This document shows, piece by piece, positions 27,724 through 38,017 of a stretch of 64,000 nucleotides of DNA. The notes beneath the pieces were generated by a model. The model saw only the letters and a program-made list of their open reading frames with translations. It had not been told where the DNA came from and did no database searches. The first letter of the stretch is position 1. Each line of letters opens with the position of its first letter. This DNA comes from an uncultured Alteromonadaceae bacterium (GTDB taxonomy: Bacteria; Pseudomonadota; Gammaproteobacteria; Enterobacterales; Alteromonadaceae): the NCBI GenBank assembly GCA_947501935.1, contig CANMXU010000013.1, forward strand, positions 54,770-118,769, written 5' to 3'. A program made the position numbers and the translations under genes.

Positions 27724-29268
27724 TTATGAGTTGGGTGACCAAGGTTTATTACCTAATTTGTCGGTTAAAAACTTTGCATCAACATCCACGTACCATTTGT
27801 GTAAAATATCGGTAAGCTCAGCTAATTTTTCAGGCTCTGCCAATGCGAGATTATTTAGTTCACCGGGATCAACAGCTAAGTTGAATAACATTGGACTGCC
27901 ATCTTCGAAACGCTCAATTAATTTCCATTGCCCTAATCTTACCGCACCTCCGGGAAAACCACCTTGGTTTGAATAATGAGGGTAATGAAAAAAAAGTGGC
28001 CTTTTTGACTCACCTGACGGCTCTCCCCCCAATAACATCGATGTTAAAGAAAGGCCGTCATCCGTTTGTTCATTGTTATTCTTAATACCTACTAACTCAG
28101 TTAAAGTCGGATAAAAATCAGTCGCAAATACCGGTGTATTGATTTGAACCCCCTCTTTAATAGCGTTAGGCATTTTAATAATGAAAGGGACTTTTATACC
28201 CCCCTCATACAACCAGCCCTTCCCTCCGCGTAAAGGTAAATTAGAAGTAGGAGAGCCTTCAGCCGAAGACAACCCTCCATTATCTGACGTAAAAACAATA
28301 ATGGTGTTTTTAGCTAAACCAGATTGTTCTAACTTTCTAAGAATACGACCAATGTTATTATCCATTTCCTCAACCATTGCCGCATACGTAGCATGGTTTT
28401 GAACTTGTCTAACTTTACGCACTCGATCTACCGACCATACTTGCTCTTCCATAGCAAAGTCATTGCTATTACTTTTTAGTCCTAGCTTATTGGCTTTATT
28501 CTTATATTTTTGAACTGTTTTTTGTGGTGCCCCTAACGGTGTATGAACGGTATAATAAGATAAGTACATAAAGAAAGGTTGCTCACCTTTAGCGTACCCT
28601 GCCAATAAAGTGATGGCTTCGTCAGTAAGACGATCTGTTAAATATTCACCTTTTTTACCGTCAGGTAAGCGTGGATTTTTATACGGAGCAAAATATCCAT
28701 TTGTTGGTCGACCAGCATAGTACCCACCTATATTGAGATCAAAACCATGGTTTTCAGGCCAATATTTTTCATTATCTCCTAGATGCCATTTACCTAGAAA
28801 TGCAGTGGAATAGCCATTGTCTTTAAAAGTTTCCGCCATCGTCTGTTCTTCTAAAGGAAGATAATTTCGAATGGCGGCACCAATAAAGTTTCCAGATCGA
28901 GGAATCCGATTGCCGTGTCTAAAAAAATCAGTGGTATCATCTCTTGAGGGATGTCGGCCGGTTAATAACGCATACCGAGATGGGCTACACACTGGGCTTG
29001 CAGCATAACCATTATTAAATTTAATGCCCGTTAATGCCAGGTGATCAATATTAGGCGTTTCATAGAATGATCCGGTGTTATACGCACCAATATCAGAATA
29101 ACCAAGATCGTCTATTAAAATAAACAAAACATTTTTCTTTTTATTTACCTCTTTAGCAGAGGGCGATTTTTGTTTTTTCTTTGTAATGATTTCTAATTTT
29201 TTTTCCGAACTGCAGGCAATAAGTAAGCAACTAATGAGTGCAAAAACAATTATTCTTTTCATTTTCAA
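27724..29268 (-). CDS. S1-family sulfatase, lipoprotein
   Basis: A 514-residue formylglycine-dependent sulfatase with a lipoprotein signal (LLIAC, lipid-modified C19), so probably anchored in a membrane facing the periplasm or outside. The metal-binding pair D53/D54 is in FILIDDLGYSD. The serine-type recognition motif is SPVCSPSRYALLTGR, with C94 converted to formylglycine by a maturase not in this window. GKWHLGD and FTSDNGG are the other core motifs. GYFAPYKNPRLPDG and EYLTDRLTDEA suggest a group near S1_16, which includes galactan and fucan sulfatases; subfamily is tentative. Last gene of a four-gene operon (MFS, three sulfatases). Confidence 0.92.
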   Translation of the reverse strand: MKMKRIIVFALISCLLIACSSEKKLEIITKKKQKSPSAKEVNKKKNVLFILIDDLGYSDIGAYNTGSFYETPNIDHLALTGIKFNNGYAASPVCSPSRYALLTGRHPSRDDTTDFFRHGNRIPRSGNFIGAAIRNYLPLEEQTMAETFKDNGYSTAFLGKWHLGDNEKYWPENHGFDLNIGGYYAGRPTNGYFAPYKNPRLPDGKKGEYLTDRLTDEAITLLAGYAKGEQPFFMYLSYYTVHTPLGAPQKTVQKYKNKANKLGLKSNSNDFAMEEQVWSVDRVRKVRQVQNHATYAAMVEEMDNNIGRILRKLEQSGLAKNTIIVFTSDNGGLSSAEGSPTSNLPLRGGKGWLYEGGIKVPFIIKMPNAIKEGVQINTPVFATDFYPTLTELVGIKNNNEQTDDGLSLTSMLLGGEPSGESKRPLFFHYPHYSNQGGFPGGAVRLGQWKLIERFEDGSPMLFNLAVDPGELNNLALAEPEKLAELTDILHKWYVDVDAKFLTDKLGNKPWSPNS

Positions 29269-29321
29269 TATCCTTGGATTAAAGCAAAACTTATCAATAT
29301 CAACATTTGCTTGTGCATTCT

Positions 29322-30854
29322 TTAAAGCGAATTAACCACGTTAGAAATAGGCGGAAGCGGTACGTTATTTTTGTTCCGCCATTGACCAATTTGTTTCAAT
29401 AAGACATTGGTTTTATCAACATTAACTTTAGCTAAGTTAGTGGTTTCACGAGGGTCTTTACCTAAATGATATAATTCCACTTTTCCACTATTAAGAAACT
29501 GAATTAATTTCCAGTAACCTGCTCTAATAGCAGTTACTGGTTCATGTTTATAACGACTGGCTACATGCCAAAATAAAGGACGTGATATCATTTCAGCGCC
29601 ATGAGCTAAAGGCAAAGTGCTAATACCATCTAGCACACCGTCATAATTATCATAGATTCCAGCGATATCTAAAATGGTAGGGAAGTAATCAACCGCTGAG
29701 ATAGGTGTCTCTATTGTTTTTGGTGTTAAAGTGCCAGGCCAGCTGATTAACGCAGGTACTTTAATACCACCCTCATAAATCGAACCTTTATAGCCACGTA
29801 GGCTGTCATCAACTGTTTGAATGGAATTAAAGCCGTTGTCTGAAGCAAAAATAATCACGGTCTGTTCACGTAATTTTTTCTCATCTAAAAACGCTAATAA
29901 ACGACCGATATTTTCATCCAGTGATTCAACCATAGTGCCGTAAGCCGCCATTTCTAATAGGCGGTTAGCATTCTTACCAGTTAAGATATCTGTGTTTTTT
30001 TGCTGATACTTTTCAAGCCACTTTTTCGTACGCGGAACACTTGGTCGATGTGGGGCATAATAATTTAAGTTAATAAAAAAGGGGGCACCTTGAGTATTAG
30101 CAATAAAATCAATCGCTTCATCCGTAAGTCTATCAGTTAGCCAGCTATCTGATTTTTTTGGGGCAATAAAAGGGTTTTTAAAAGGTGCAATGTAACCACC
30201 ACTTGCCGATTGATAACCTTTATCATAACCTCTTGCCGGATCGCCCCACCAAGTACCGCCTACGTTCTTATGAAAACCACGCCCTAAAGGATAATACTGA
30301 GTAATACCCTCTTCTGTTTGATGCTTTTTCAACCAACTCAAATCACCATTTTTTGGCTGATTTAAATTCTTTGTAAACGGGTAATTCACTTCAACTTCAG
30401 GATTAGGGCCAACCACATGCCACTTCCCTAAATGTAATAATTTATAACCCGATTGATTTAACGGCTCAGAATAAAAAACATGCTCTTTTTGTACCGTACC
30501 ACGCGAAAATATATTCTCTTTAGCATTGCCTGATTCTAATACGGGCACGCCATATACTTGTGTACGAAAAGACTGCTTTCCAGTTAAAATTGCCGCTCTT
30601 GATGGTGAGCATGTTGGGTACATATAGGCATTATTAAAAACCGCACTTTGTGTAGCTAATTTGTCAAGGTAAGGGGTTTCCACCCATTTGCTGCCATTGT
30701 AACCAACATCACTCCAGCCTAGATCGTCCGCTAGAATAAAGATAATATTGGGTCCAGTTTTATCATGACTGTCAGCATTTGCTTGAGCCATAAATAAAAT
30801 TAGCACCAATAACGCTATAGTAATGCAGCTAAACACTCTAATACTGTTAAACAT
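29322..30854 (-). CDS. S1-family sulfatase, secreted
   Basis: A 510-residue sulfatase with a cleavable signal (about 1-28, AQANADS). Motifs: FILADDLGWSDVG (metal ligands D43/D44), MYPTCSPSRAAILTGKQ with C82 as the formylglycine site, LHLGKWHVVG and FASDNGFNS. A middle insert (about 130-200; TQYYPLGRGFHKNVGGTWWG) distinguishes it from its two neighbours. It removes a sulfate ester at a position different from theirs, as such sets usually work stepwise on one glycan (inference). It lies between the other two sulfatase genes with 53 and 35 bp gaps. Confidence 0.92.
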   Translation of the reverse strand: MFNSIRVFSCITIALLVLILFMAQANADSHDKTGPNIIFILADDLGWSDVGYNGSKWVETPYLDKLATQSAVFNNAYMYPTCSPSRAAILTGKQSFRTQVYGVPVLESGNAKENIFSRGTVQKEHVFYSEPLNQSGYKLLHLGKWHVVGPNPEVEVNYPFTKNLNQPKNGDLSWLKKHQTEEGITQYYPLGRGFHKNVGGTWWGDPARGYDKGYQSASGGYIAPFKNPFIAPKKSDSWLTDRLTDEAIDFIANTQGAPFFINLNYYAPHRPSVPRTKKWLEKYQQKNTDILTGKNANRLLEMAAYGTMVESLDENIGRLLAFLDEKKLREQTVIIFASDNGFNSIQTVDDSLRGYKGSIYEGGIKVPALISWPGTLTPKTIETPISAVDYFPTILDIAGIYDNYDGVLDGISTLPLAHGAEMISRPLFWHVASRYKHEPVTAIRAGYWKLIQFLNSGKVELYHLGKDPRETTNLAKVNVDKTNVLLKQIGQWRNKNNVPLPPISNVVNSL

Positions 30855-30889
30855 AATGTCTCACTATTTTTAAATTAAATTATATTGTG

Positions 30890-32380
30890 CTAAAAGCGGG
30901 TCGCGCCTTGTTCTTTTTGAAGCTCAAGCTCAGCTTTAAGTTGGGCCACTTTATTTGGGTATTTTAGATACAAGTTATTTTGCTCCTTAGGATCTTTTGC
31001 TAAGTTATATAACTGACCCGGAGGTTGTCCTACTATGCCATTTTCCATGGCTTTCTTGCCACCAAAGCCACCATGGCCAACACCATCAATAAACTTCCAA
31101 TCGCCTTGACGAATGCTAAACATTCCTAATAAGGAATGAAATACAATGGTTTTTCTTACTGTACTTTCTGACGAGCCACCCAGCAATACGGCAGACATAT
31201 CAAAACTATCTTCAGCTTGATCATCAGCTATTTCATCACCAACTAGCGCCGTAATAGTTGCATAAACATCCACTAGTGACAGTACCTCATCGGAAACCGA
31301 GTTTGGCGCTACTTTGCCAGGCCAAGTCACAATGAAAGGTACCCTATGCCCTCCTTCCCAAATATCAGCCTTGTCGCCGCGGTATTTTCCATTAGCACGG
31401 TGACCATATTTTTCGAAATCTGTTGGCTCCCAATGGGCACCGTTATCGCTTGTAATAATTACTAAGGTATTATCAGCAATACCATTATCACTTAGTGCTT
31501 GATAAACCTGTGCGATAACGTCATCAACTTGTACAACAAAATCACCATAGACACCGGCACTACTTTTTCCTTGATATTTTTTCTTTGGCAACCAAGGAGT
31601 ATGGGGAGCCGGTAAAGGCATATAAATAAAGAAAGGTTTATCTGATCTGGCATTATCATTTATATACTCGACAGTTTTATTAGCTATGGTAGGTAAAACT
31701 TCTACATGTTTGAATTCTGGTGCTGCAGCCCCTTCTCGCCAGTAACCAGCTCCTCCATGGCGCGCCTTTTCACTCCCCTTGATAGTATTAGTTGCTTGAG
31801 CAACCACATGGTCATTTTCTATATACACGTATGGCACCATATCTAATGAGGCAGGAATACCGTAGAAATAGTCAAACCCTTGAGAAACAGGCCCAGGAAT
31901 TAGCGCTTGGCTATAATCTGTCACCTCTTTATCTCCTAAGCCTAAATGCCATTTTCCTATAGTCGCTGTTTGATAACCGTTACGTTGCAATAAGTTGCCT
32001 ATGGTCATACGCCCTTCTTCAATTAGCGCAGGATCGTATCCCCAAAGTACACCTTCTTTTAAGCGTGAACGCCAAGCATACCGGCCTGTTAATAATCCAT
32101 AACGTGTTGGCGTACAAACTGACGAAGGCGTATGTGCGTCAGTAAAGCGCATACCTTGCCTTGCTATACGATCAAGGTTGGGTGTTGGAATTTTAGAATA
32201 TTGGTTATAACTACCTAAGTCGCCAATACCGAGATCATCAGCAAGAATAACTATAATGTTACTTTTCTTAACAGCCGAGACATTCGACTTAACCTCTCTA
32301 TCCGTTTGGTTTTCACTAGTGCAGCCACCAAGTATAAATAGCGCAACACAGCCAACAATAAATATTTCACGACTAAACAT
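30890..32380 (-). CDS. S1-family arylsulfatase-A-type sulfatase, lipoprotein
   Basis: A 496-residue sulfatase with a lipobox LGGC (C20). Motifs: VILADDLGIGD, SSVCTPTRYGLLTGRYAWR with formylglycine C89, GKWHLGLGD, FDYFYGIPASLDM, and ITSDNGAHW. It is the same subtype as the sulfatase at 39968-41494 (YGIPASLDM versus YGVPASLDM; SSVCTPTR versus SSVCTPSR), so one arose from the other or both act on related linkages. Its ATG overlaps the end of the MFS gene by 8 bp, showing tight coupling of transport and desulfation. Confidence 0.92.
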   Translation of the reverse strand: MFSREIFIVGCVALFILGGCTSENQTDREVKSNVSAVKKSNIIVILADDLGIGDLGSYNQYSKIPTPNLDRIARQGMRFTDAHTPSSVCTPTRYGLLTGRYAWRSRLKEGVLWGYDPALIEEGRMTIGNLLQRNGYQTATIGKWHLGLGDKEVTDYSQALIPGPVSQGFDYFYGIPASLDMVPYVYIENDHVVAQATNTIKGSEKARHGGAGYWREGAAAPEFKHVEVLPTIANKTVEYINDNARSDKPFFIYMPLPAPHTPWLPKKKYQGKSSAGVYGDFVVQVDDVIAQVYQALSDNGIADNTLVIITSDNGAHWEPTDFEKYGHRANGKYRGDKADIWEGGHRVPFIVTWPGKVAPNSVSDEVLSLVDVYATITALVGDEIADDQAEDSFDMSAVLLGGSSESTVRKTIVFHSLLGMFSIRQGDWKFIDGVGHGGFGGKKAMENGIVGQPPGQLYNLAKDPKEQNNLYLKYPNKVAQLKAELELQKEQGATRF

Positions 32381-33782
32381 AAACAGCCTCCATCTCTTCT
32401 AATTCTTTACCATTGGTTTCATTTACATATTTGATAACAAATACAATTGAAAGTACGGCAAAAAAAGCATAGAAACCGTAGGTTGCGGCTAAACCTATAC
32501 TGGCCAACATAACTGGGAAAGCCATAGTAACTACAAAGTTAGCGCCCCATTGAGCAAGTCCACTAACCGCTAACCCTGAACCACGAATTTGATTTGGAAA
32601 CATCTCACCTAACATAACCCACATGACAGGGCCCCATGAAAGGTTAAAAAAGAACACATAAGCATTGGCTGAAATTAACGCCAATATGCCCATTTCACCT
32701 AAATCGAGTACCCCTTGAGCATTTACACTAGCACTATAAAAAGCCAAAACCATGGCAGACAACATTGCAGCCATTCCTATAGAACCGAAGAACAATAATG
32801 GTTTACGACCAACTTTATCAATTAGTAACATAGCAACTACACAAGCAGCAATACTCATAGCACCACTTATAATATTAATAAACAAGGCGTCGCCTTCAGA
32901 AAAGCCTACGGCTTGCCATAAAACGGCACCGTAATAAAAGACAATATTTATCCCCACTAGTTGTTGAAATGTTGCTAAACCGATACCAACCCAAACGATT
33001 GTTCTAATTTTTTTAGTCTTATTATCAACAAGATCTTTCAATTTTGGTTGATGGCCATCGATAGCTAAAGACGATTGGATTTCGTCTAATTTTGTTTTAG
33101 CAATATTTTTTCCATAGAGTTTCATTAACACTGTCGAAGCAGCACCAGACTGTTTAGAGATAACCAAGTAACGTGGACTTTCAGGGATAAAGAGCAAAGC
33201 AACGAAAAATAATATTGCAGGCAATAATTCAATCCAGAACATCCAACGCCAAGCTTCAAAGTTCATCCATAGAATTTCAGTAGATGAGCCTGCATATTTT
33301 GCTAAAATATAATTACTAACAAAAGCGGAAAATAAGCCTGAAATAATTGCCACTTGTTGAACAGATGACAACATACCGCGTAATCTTGCTGGCGCAATTT
33401 CACTTATGTAGGCAGGTGTAAGAACTGATGCAGCACCAACGGCTAAACCGCCGACAATCCTGAAAAAGATAAATTGATAAGAAGTAGTAGCAACACCCGA
33501 GCCCCATGCACTTATAATAAACAAAAAAGCACTAATAATTAGCAACTTGCGCCGACCATATTTATCTGCTAATTGCCCAGCACTAAACGCACCTAAAGCA
33601 CACCCCAACAACATGCTCGCAACATTAAAGCCAGTTGCAACACTATCGGACTGAAATGCCTCGGCTAAGCCGTCAACAGTGCCATTAATAACCCCACTAT
33701 CGAAACCAAATAGAAAACCACCAATGGTGGCAATACAACTTATTAGGATTATAAAAAAAATATTCTCGTTTTTTTGTTCCAC
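32373..33782 (-). CDS. Sugar-porter MFS transporter
   Basis: A 12-helix inner-membrane symporter of the sugar porter family (XylE/GalP/AraE type). Signatures: GGFLFGFDSGVINGT in helix 1, GRRK after helix 2, PESPRYL after helix 6, QQLVGINIVFYYGA in helix 7, DKVGRKPL before helix 9. The open frame starts at 33854, but I place the start at GTG 33782 (VEQKNENIFF): GAGAG lies just upstream and the longer version would read through a LacI-like operator at 33827. The substrate is probably a hexose or pentose released by GH97 or GH43; FucP elsewhere handles fucose. First gene of the sulfatase operon. Confidence 0.88.
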   Translation of the reverse strand: MEQKNENIFFIILISCIATIGGFLFGFDSGVINGTVDGLAEAFQSDSVATGFNVASMLLGCALGAFSAGQLADKYGRRKLLIISAFLFIISAWGSGVATTSYQFIFFRIVGGLAVGAASVLTPAYISEIAPARLRGMLSSVQQVAIISGLFSAFVSNYILAKYAGSSTEILWMNFEAWRWMFWIELLPAILFFVALLFIPESPRYLVISKQSGAASTVLMKLYGKNIAKTKLDEIQSSLAIDGHQPKLKDLVDNKTKKIRTIVWVGIGLATFQQLVGINIVFYYGAVLWQAVGFSEGDALFINIISGAMSIAACVVAMLLIDKVGRKPLLFFGSIGMAAMLSAMVLAFYSASVNAQGVLDLGEMGILALISANAYVFFFNLSWGPVMWVMLGEMFPNQIRGSGLAVSGLAQWGANFVVTMAFPVMLASIGLAATYGFYAFFAVLSIVFVIKYVNETNGKELEEMEAVYV

Positions 33783-34115
33783 AATAATTCTCTCAACCTT
33801 TGTAACGTACTTAAAATAACAATGCGCGTTAGCGCCAACACCAACACCGAGCAACGTATCCCAATAGTCTACGCAGTCTTTCTATATAAAATTACACATC
33901 ACTCAAGAGGTATATAATTGAAAAATCAAGTTAATACCCACTTAAGAATTTAACCTTGCAACGATGACTAAATAGAGCCCTAAGCCATAGACACAAATTT
34001 CCTACATCACCCTCTGGTAAACACTGCCAAGCAGTTCCTTCACAATATACTTAAAGTACATGACTAACATATTCACTAAGTTACTTTGCAGTTTCAGATG
34101 CCCTGGGTGACTTGA
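33783..34115. other. 333-bp intergenic region
   Basis: Promoter region of the MFS-sulfatase operon with the operator at 33827-33840. Nothing else recognised; the decayed GntR gene begins to the right. Confidence 0.45.
33827..33840. promoter_or_regulatory. LacI-like operator CGTTAGCGCCAACA
   Basis: CG-centred imperfect palindrome 45 bp upstream of the proposed GTG start of the MFS gene, a position that would block transcription when bound. Matches most positions of the consensus TGTTAACGCTATCA. Confidence 0.5.
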
Positions 34116-34487
34116 CTATAAAATGGATTCAAGTGGGTGAATTAAATCTTTGGTGCAATTTAGAAAGTTTTTTTGCGTCGAGCCCATATGTGCCTTCATA
34201 GTCAAAATTAAATCAGCATTATTATTGCTAAGTATATGATTTAGCAATTCAATGTGTTCATCAATCGCCGTTTTGACACTTTCTAATTTATCCCAGCCTG
34301 ATCTTTGTAATATTTGATTATCTAATAAGTATGAAACCACCTCTTTTATGGTTGTTCGATTTACTTTAAATAACTTGGAAAGTTCAATATCATTTAACAT
34401 GCTTGTGTTTTCATTAACTACGTTAACAATAGCATTAAGAATTTCATTAACCGTTGATTTAACTAGATAACTCTATTTCTTGGTCAT
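34116..34487 (-). pseudogene. Decayed GntR/FCD regulator
   Basis: Read from ATG 34487 the frame gives MTKK, an amber stop, then SYLVKSTVNEIL and LNDIELSKLFKVNRTT, which aligns with the start of the intact regulator at 48608 (LIKKSVNHIL, PNDIELTKLLNISRTT). After LLDNQILQRSG the middle of the protein is missing and the frame resumes at the last FCD helices (AIDEHIELLNHIL, then NADLILTMKAHM). About 170 residues are deleted, including the second winged helix and the ligand pocket. It sits between the GH141-like gene and the MFS operon, so it probably once controlled one of them. Confidence 0.85.
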
Positions 34488-34524
34488 CAATTTAGAACCT
34501 TTAATTTACTTATCAAACACATTT

Positions 34525-37500
34525 TTATTGTGCCAATAATGAATTATAAATGTCGCGAGGAGTAACGACCCTCTTTGATATTCTTACCGCATCAATACTG
34601 CCTTGATACTGTGTTCCTAAGACCACAGTATCTGCTTGCATGTCAAGTAATGTGGAATTTTGAAGTACAGTAGTTTTTTCAAGTACTCCATCAACAAATA
34701 ATTTTACATCTGAAATTGTAGGTGTACGATCGGCTGCCCATGTCAAGGTTATTTGATGCCAAGCACCATCATTTAACTTGCTATTTCCTGCAATTTTTCC
34801 CTTGTTAGATGAAAACATCAATATTCCATGTTCCTGCACTGGCAATAAACTTAAATTAAAAATATTATCATTGGCTGTATTTTGCCAACTAACAATGGTG
34901 CCACTACTTGCTTCAGTCTTTAACCAAACACTGACACTAGCGACATCAAATGGCGTCTTCAGCTTACTAACTACTTGGTCTTCATTCGTGAAACGTAATG
35001 CCTGCCGTCCTTGAGCTGCACTTTTTATGTAGTTAGTTTTCCTACTTGTTTTAAAGTGGTTCTTTCGCCCAGAAACATCCGCTAAATTACCTTCGAAATT
35101 CCAACTAGCCACCAAATCACGATGACTGGCCAAATCGACAATCTCATAGTTATGTAATGCCCGTCTATAGATTGCTACTTTATCTATACGGGTACCTTTA
35201 AGACCCACAAGAGCAAGTTGTTTGTTCGCGCCAATGTGAAGCCCCCCTTTTAGGGTTGTTTTGACCACTGCGCCTGCTTTAGCGGATATTTTTTGTAAGC
35301 GACCATCAATATACAACCTTGTGTCGACGATATTAGGTGAACCATCGTTTTCCCACGAGACGGCAATATGATGCCATTTATTATCTGCTATAAGGCCTTC
35401 TCCTCTGACAAACCCTCCCTGAATGTCGACCGATAAACGTCCATTTTTCAGGCCTATGGCCCAAAGTTCCTTCTGCTTTGTATCTCCCCATGACAATATA
35501 GTACCGTTCTTGTTAGATGTTCTAATCCACGCTGAAATGGTCCTTGGCGCTTGATGTTCGATCCCTTTAAATTTTTCGATGCTAACGCTATCAGTTATTT
35601 CATTGAGGAATAAACTTCGATCACCTTCAACACTTGCTAAAGAAAGATGGCTGTTTTTTCCATTGCCATGATAAGCGTAAGGCCCATTATCAAGGTATTG
35701 TTCTTTATCCGTTTTGATATCAAAATTCCAATTGCCCATCAAACCGGCCTGATTAGCTGTAGGAGTTGATGTACCTAACAGGCCATGACTCTCATCTTCG
35801 CTAATAAATTTCTCATTAGCACTTAATCCAGCATGGCTTTTTATGGCTGTTGCATGTCGAACTTGTCTATAACTTAATGGACCATTATATTCAAGCCCTG
35901 TATGCTTCCCATCGACACTACGTAAGTATTTATTACTATCAAGGTTATAATTAAAATCAACCAGATTGTTTTCAGCTAACCCCAGCTTAACTCCTTGTAA
36001 GTAGGCGACAGACTGCACAGCAGAAATATTTTCAACCACGTTATGTTTTACTATGGCTCGATTAGTTCGGTCATCAAGGTAAAACAAACGTGTTTCAACT
36101 GCACCAAAACCGTTACTTGCCCATGTGTCATCGGTAAAGTCGTGTACATAATTTTCAGTTATTTTAGTATGTAGAACCCCCTTATGAGTTGCTGATTTAG
36201 TATGGATAACCGCAGCATCCTGGCTAAAACGCATTAAGCTTTTAAATTCATTAAAGCGAATAGCATTATCAGACAAGCCGGACATTTGACCTGTTTTAAA
36301 AGCTCCCCAACCAACATTAATGGCGTATTGATCAGAATCGGCAATCAAGTTATTTTCAATATTCATGCGGGTAGGGTATGAAGCGAAAATACTCATGCCC
36401 ATTTGCTCTGTCGCCCCTGGTTCTATCATGTAATTATCAGTAATAGCTAAATCTGTAATTTGTTTTTCCTCACTTGGTCTAGGTTTGTTATCACCATAAA
36501 CAACAAGGTGATCTACGCCATTTTGAGTGAAAACATTACTTTTAAAACCTGAACGTTTAACGCCAGCATATAAAACCACACCATTACCATCAAAATTTTG
36601 AATACGATTACGCTCAAAATGAACATTATCAGTATTAAATAGCTCTATTCCCCCTTTATGCACAGAAACAGGTGGGCGGCCAACTTGCTTTCCTGCATCA
36701 TCTAATTCCTTCTGTTTAACTACATCATAATAAAGGCCAGCCATACGCTGGATCACTCCATATTCATCAGGCTTTAAATTGCTTGCATGTTCGAATGTTA
36801 AGCCGTAGAAAACTACATTATTAACGTTATTCATTACCATTAACTTATCAGTTACAGGGGCTATTACCTCAGCCAAAAGCACTTTATTGTTCACTTCATC
36901 CTTAGCAGGAATATAGTACAAACGACGACCTTCTCGATCTAAATACCATTCACGTTCATCATCCATAAACGCCAGCGCATTTTCAAAGCGATAACCGGCT
37001 CCACGCCTAACACCATATTTGTTCGGTTTAGACGATGCTGTGCGCCCTCCACAGCATTTAACTGCCTGCGCAAAAACACGACGCATCGAATCATCAGGAA
37101 AGTTTAGGATAATTTCACTATAATTATCTTCTTGTTGCTCAACTGAAGATATTCTGACTCGATGCTGACGCCAATTAGCAAGTTGTATGTATTCGACTTG
37201 AGCCACATCTTTATTATTCATTGCTAAAATTTGACTGATTTCATCGTCTTGGCCAGCAATGCCATCATTATCTTTTTTTACACTAAGGTGATGAATATAT
37301 AACGGATCTTTAGTAAAAGTCTGCCATTGCCCTGGCGTTGCATGCCGCCAATCATGGGTTGGCGTTCTTGCCCGAATAGCTGCACTGCCGCCTACATATA
37401 ACTGTCTAAAATTAAATTCTTGCTCGATATCTAAATAAAAACCAGCGACAAGTTTATTGCTCGTATCTGTTTCATCAATATCTATGGCCGCATCATATTG

Positions 37501-37932
37501 CCAACCTGATAAAATTTTACCACCAGAGATAACCGGCATTTCATTTTCAAAATTGCGATAAATAATAGCAAAGCCATTATTACCACTGTGTTTTTTAGTA
37601 AAGGTTAGTGGCTGTGCAAGTTCATACCTGCCTGCGCGTAAATAGACAATAATGTCTTGTGTCATAAGGGCATTTGGTAAAGACTTAATGTGCGCAGCGA
37701 CTTGATCTCGCGCATATTCAATCGTGCGCCATGGCAGTTTTTTGCTGCCCTTGCCAATTTTATCGTGCCCCCGCTCAGCATCAACAAAATAATCTGTACT
37801 AGCAAAACTATCTATACTAATGAGCATTGTGATGATCAAAAGAAACATAGCTATACATTGAGTGAGCTTGATTTCGCTATGCATAACTTTACGGCATTTT
37901 TCCTGTGTATTATTTTTGTTTTTAATATTCAT
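34525..37932 (-). CDS. GH141-like right-handed beta-helix glycosidase with two LamG domains, second copy
   Basis: A 1135-residue exported protein, the same length and domain order as the protein at 15270-18677 but well diverged. The signal segment is preceded by a charged leader; M17 (MHSEIKL) may be the true start. Beta-helix enzyme domain about 45-720: DYFVDAERGHD, VYLRAGRYEL, VISGGKILSGW, FERNRIQNFDGNG. Two LamG domains follow (ISAWIRTSNKNGTILSWG and VSVWLKTEASSGTIVSWQ). Both share WRHATPGQW-type and NWRQHR motifs. Part of the operon sulfatase - GH97 - GH141-like (85 and 9 bp gaps). Likely an alpha-L-fucosidase or related exo-enzyme with a different linkage preference from its twin. Confidence 0.7.
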   Translation of the reverse strand: MNIKNKNNTQEKCRKVMHSEIKLTQCIAMFLLIITMLISIDSFASTDYFVDAERGHDKIGKGSKKLPWRTIEYARDQVAAHIKSLPNALMTQDIIVYLRAGRYELAQPLTFTKKHSGNNGFAIIYRNFENEMPVISGGKILSGWQYDAAIDIDETDTSNKLVAGFYLDIEQEFNFRQLYVGGSAAIRARTPTHDWRHATPGQWQTFTKDPLYIHHLSVKKDNDGIAGQDDEISQILAMNNKDVAQVEYIQLANWRQHRVRISSVEQQEDNYSEIILNFPDDSMRRVFAQAVKCCGGRTASSKPNKYGVRRGAGYRFENALAFMDDEREWYLDREGRRLYYIPAKDEVNNKVLLAEVIAPVTDKLMVMNNVNNVVFYGLTFEHASNLKPDEYGVIQRMAGLYYDVVKQKELDDAGKQVGRPPVSVHKGGIELFNTDNVHFERNRIQNFDGNGVVLYAGVKRSGFKSNVFTQNGVDHLVVYGDNKPRPSEEKQITDLAITDNYMIEPGATEQMGMSIFASYPTRMNIENNLIADSDQYAINVGWGAFKTGQMSGLSDNAIRFNEFKSLMRFSQDAAVIHTKSATHKGVLHTKITENYVHDFTDDTWASNGFGAVETRLFYLDDRTNRAIVKHNVVENISAVQSVAYLQGVKLGLAENNLVDFNYNLDSNKYLRSVDGKHTGLEYNGPLSYRQVRHATAIKSHAGLSANEKFISEDESHGLLGTSTPTANQAGLMGNWNFDIKTDKEQYLDNGPYAYHGNGKNSHLSLASVEGDRSLFLNEITDSVSIEKFKGIEHQAPRTISAWIRTSNKNGTILSWGDTKQKELWAIGLKNGRLSVDIQGGFVRGEGLIADNKWHHIAVSWENDGSPNIVDTRLYIDGRLQKISAKAGAVVKTTLKGGLHIGANKQLALVGLKGTRIDKVAIYRRALHNYEIVDLASHRDLVASWNFEGNLADVSGRKNHFKTSRKTNYIKSAAQGRQALRFTNEDQVVSKLKTPFDVASVSVWLKTEASSGTIVSWQNTANDNIFNLSLLPVQEHGILMFSSNKGKIAGNSKLNDGAWHQITLTWAADRTPTISDVKLFVDGVLEKTTVLQNSTLLDMQADTVVLGTQYQGSIDAVRISKRVVTPRDIYNSLLAQ

Positions 37933-38017
37933 TTTTTACCCTACAAAACAGTGTATTTATGGCACTATTTATTGGAACTAAACCCTATCGCCTTTATTTG
38001 GTTTTACTCGCTATCGC

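Noticed and set aside
34116..34400. A real 94-residue short regulator
   Set aside because: It continues upstream in frame past an amber codon to a proper ATG and aligns at both ends to a 301-residue regulator, so it is a deletion remnant.
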